This document shows positions 23,016 to 64,000 of a DNA stretch of 64,000 nucleotides, in pieces; the first letter of the stretch is position 1, and each line of letters starts with the position of its first letter. Origin of the DNA: Ctenopharyngodon idella (Eukaryota; Chordata; Actinopteri; Cypriniformes; Xenocyprididae). The stretch is from assembly GCF_019924925.1 (NCBI RefSeq), contig NC_067231.1:2509501-2573500 (forward strand). The letters run 5' to 3'. The position numbers and the translations under genes were made by a program. Below the pieces are notes generated by a model. It searched no databases. It worked only from the letters and a program-made list of their open reading frames with translations, and was not told the DNA's origin.

Positions 23016-24074
23016 CAGTAGCCTATTTTCTTAGGTTAGTATACACATATAGTGTATAATAAAGTGCAACCGAGAATATGATTATGAAGCGTATGTGTTT
23101 CTGAAATTGTAAAGAGTCAATATGTATACGGATGACTACTTTTTTTGACTAGCTTAAACTTTCCATCCATGTTAAAACATTTTATCATGTCACATGATCT
23201 GTTCATGACTTTGACGAGCCTTAGAGTAATACAGTACGTGATGGTTTGTACACAAAAAAAGAGAAAATCTGTCAAATTTAACCTTAAAACTATGAAAGAT
23301 TTTAAAAAAGTCACCCAAAGAAAAAAAAAAGAAGAAAAAAAATCAGCTATAAACATATAAAGCCATGTTCTGGGCGAGAAACAAAACAAGAAAATTAAGT
23401 TACAGGAATGCAGTCTGTTTCATTTAATAAAAGAACATTTTACAAGAAAAAAAAACCAAACAATTTCTCTAATGTAATTTTAAAGCATTTCCACACATAT
23501 TTCAATGTGTACAAAGTGCATCAGGACTCATTTTGCAAGATTGAGACTGAAAGCACAGAAAACTCCATTTTATAAAAAGATAAGTCTTTGTTAATTATGA
23601 TTTTACACACACAATTAATTCTCTGTTTACCTTATAACACACTTTGACACAATGTAAGTTAGAGTATGATTGGGTTCAAGAGAAGCTGCCACAGAAAAGC
23701 TCATCATTAACTTAGGAATTAATGATTTGTACATGTGAGATCTGACACAACTGATCATGAGTGTTGGACATACATTCACAGCTGCTTAGAGAGGTGGGTC
23801 AGGAGAACAATTCGAGAGTGTGATGAAACATCCGCATTTATTGGGAGTGTAAATATTTACGCACGTGCCTATTGCATTCTGATGACTGCTTCTCTGTTCG
23901 CTTTGTGCCGTTCGCTATTGTTTGCGAGCTGTGAATTGCATGAAGGTCCAAAGAAAGAACACAGCATTTGAAAATGAAAGTCTCCAGAGACACGGAATAT
24001 CTGACAGGCATCTAATTTATGCGAGAGAAGAGGATGAAAGTGGAAAAACACACAAACAGACAGACAGACAGAGT
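23016..24074. other. rab26 3' UTR and downstream flank
   Basis: This directly follows the rab26 stop on the minus strand. The 3' UTR probably ends near 23.82 kb if the AATAAA at 23837-23842 is used. The rest is uncharacterised. Confidence 0.5.
23837..23842 (-). promoter_or_regulatory. candidate rab26 polyadenylation signal (AATAAA)
   Basis: This is the first AATAAA on the minus strand after the rab26 stop codon, about 235 nt downstream. It would give a short 3' UTR. Further AATAAA words exist at lower coordinates, so alternative or longer 3' ends are possible. There is no transcript evidence. Confidence 0.35.
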
Positions 24075-62162
<38,088 letters not shown>

Positions 62163-62526
62163 CTGAAAAGAGAGACACAACAATCACATGAAGTCTGAAA
62201 AACAACATGAACTCAGACATTTGGTGTTTCTAAATACAACAAGTCCTTTTGCACTCTGCAAAATCTTTATTTACTAGAAGACAAAGGAGTTTGAAAGTTT
62301 CTAACAGTAGTGCATGACTTCTTTGGCCTCACTAGCATGTCATTTTAAGCCGACCGGCGCTTTCAGTGTGTGACGTGTTTATGGATTCAGTCCTTTATTT
62401 GGGGTTTGGAGGAGATGTGCCCGTGAAGGGCAAACATTAAAGGATAATTACTATCTCTGGTACGAGGGAAGCAGCACAGACGGAGGAACAAACAGTGTCT
62501 GGCTGTGCAGTCTGTTACACACTTAC

Positions 62527-62563
<37 letters not shown>

Positions 62564-63171
62564 AACGCCAATATTCAAAATGGAGAAGGTCTGAATGGAA
62601 ATTTATCAGCTCGTAACAGTGACAGTTTGCCTGCAAGGCACTTTTAATTCTTCATTTTATTTTCAAGAAAATGGGTTGAAGTCTTTCAAACCGAACGCTT
62701 GCTTCATGCCGCGTTTGCTGAAGTCCATCCGAGGCCCGTGTTGAGTGACAGGAGCCGAACCGTGGGAAGAATGATAGGAAATGACAGCAGCGTGTCGGGG
62801 TCCAGTACAATCACTACAGCGCGCCTGTGCGTCTGAACCCAACGAGACAGCGATTCAGCTGTGCAGACGGAAATAATTGACAGGTTGTTCGCGAGCATCT
62901 CAATAGCCAGGTGTTCTCCATTTACAATGTCTGAACAAATATACGTGAGGGGGAATTTCAACAGAGCAGAAACACAAACCGCTGTAACCTTGAAACAATT
63001 TACTGCTCGTGGGTGTAATATTGTGTATCAGAGAGACAGGTTACATATACTCTAAAAAGATTTTCAGGGCACCTATTATCACAACTTAAGTTAAACATTC
63101 AAATTTATTGATTTAATTAAACCTGTTGACTGTCACTACTGTCTTTTTAAAGAGGACACTAGGCAGATTAT
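62163..63171 (-). other. rab26 intron upstream of first visible exon
   Basis: Searched on the minus strand for the WDTAGQE exon; none was found. Contains one CA repeat and otherwise nothing recognised. Confidence 0.6.
62529..62560. repeat. (CA)n microsatellite
   Basis: About 16 CA units, upstream of the first visible rab26 exon. Confidence 0.95.
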
Positions 63172-63775
63172 TATGAAAGCTTGTTTCCGCCACTGAAAAA
63201 AAAAATAAAATAAAAAAAATAAATAAAAAGGTTGCGACTTTTTATCTCGCAATTCTGACTTTCTTTTCTTAGAAAAAAGTCAGAATGGTGTGATATAAAC
63301 CCCAAATTGCAAGAAATAAAGTTAGAATTGCATGATATAAACTCACAATTGTGAGAAAAAAAAAAGTCAGAATTGCGAGAAAAAAAAAGTAGTAATTCTG
63401 ACTTTATTTCTCGCAATTGTGTTCATAACTTACAATTCTGATCTCACAAACTTTATAACACACAATTGCAAGTTTATATCATGCAATGCTGAGAAATAAA
63501 GTCAGAATTGCGAGATATAAACTCATATTTGCAAGAAAAGTCAGAATTGTGAGTTTATTTCTCGCAATTCTGACTTTATTTCTCACAATTGTGAGTTTAT
63601 ATCTCGCAATTCTGACTTTATAATTTGCAATTGCAAGTTTATATCACACAGTGCTGAGAAAAAAAACAGAATTAAGAGATATAAACTTGTAATTGTGAGA
63701 AAAAAAGAATTGCGAGATGATCTTTTTTTTTTTCTTTTTCTTTTTTTAATTCAGTGGCGGAAACAAGCTTCCATA
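63172..63775. mobile_element. TIR element packed with short palindromic repeats (copy C), 6-bp TSD
   Basis: It begins TATGAAAGCTTGTTTCCGCC and ends GGCGGAAACAAGCTTCCATA, flanked by GATTAT at 63166-63171 and 63776-63781. The 604-bp interior is the same AATTGCGAG/CTCGCAATT vocabulary as copy A at 1561-2660, in a different order. It lies in a rab26 intron. Confidence 0.82.
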
Positions 63776-64000
63776 GATTATTGCAGCTTATAAGTTGAAT
63801 ATAAATTTGAACTGAAACTGACAAATTAGATTTTTTTATTCATTAAGTTGTAGTAACTTAATGAAATTGTCTTGATAACTGAAAATTTGGAAGTGGATTT
63901 CTAGTTCCCAGCATGTTTTGCCTAGTGCTGGATAAAGAGAACAAATGTTGAAAATAAGAGGTATTTTATTTTTTTGTTGTTGTTGTTTGTTTGTTTTTTT

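Noticed and set aside
62163..64000. Upstream rab26 exon (switch II, WDTAGQE)
   Set aside because: Scanned on the minus strand and not found. It must lie beyond the window.

Overview
The window looks like nuclear DNA of a cyprinid-type ray-finned fish. It is AT-rich and intron-dominated. It is crowded with repeat families that I recognise from memory as typical of cyprinids: hAT-like and TTAA-target MITEs, Tc1-like transposons, tRNA-derived SINE pieces, and long CA, TA and GGAT microsatellites. There is no bacterial-style gene organisation, CRISPR array, rRNA or long intact ORF.

Only one protein-coding gene is supported: the 3' half of a Rab GTPase on the minus strand, identified as rab26. 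Five coding exons join in frame with canonical splice sites: 62162-62110, 27243-27178, 26980-26924, 26720-26644 and 24177-24075. They cover the beta4 region (LLLLYDVTNKASFDSIQ), the NKxD and ETSAK guanine-binding motifs, and a C-terminal CCxx prenylation signal. The first and second of these exons are separated by an intron of about 34.9 kb that fills more than half of the window. Upstream exons (P-loop and switch regions) lie beyond position 64000. Positions 1 to about 23.8 kb are downstream of the gene, where no further gene could be supported.

Layout: 1-5 kb has a SINE fragment and a TIR element packed with short palindromic repeats. 5.06-6.65 kb has a hAT-like MITE enclosing a tandem array of tRNA-Gly-like units. 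7.5-8.2 kb has an older relative of the first TIR element. 9.2-10.3 kb is a GGAT compound satellite. 12.8-21.5 kb has MITEs, including long foldbacks. 24-27.3 kb holds the last four rab26 exons, with two TTAA MITEs in the last intron. 27.3-62.1 kb is the giant intron, with nested transposons (a 1.6-kb Tc1-like element inside a TTAA element at 41.8-44.2 kb), a 1.6-kb TTAA element with promoter-like motifs (54.6-56.2 kb), and a roughly 165-bp satellite rich in TGAGTCA motifs (57.3-58.5 kb). 62.1-64 kb has the first rab26 exon in view and a second well-preserved copy of the palindrome-packed TIR element.

No multi-gene system is present. The least explained material is the repeat biology: a TIR family with 6-bp target duplications whose interior is almost entirely short AT palindromes, and the tRNA-like tandem array caught inside a hAT-type MITE. 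Family names and TSD classes come from memory of general transposon biology and were not searched.
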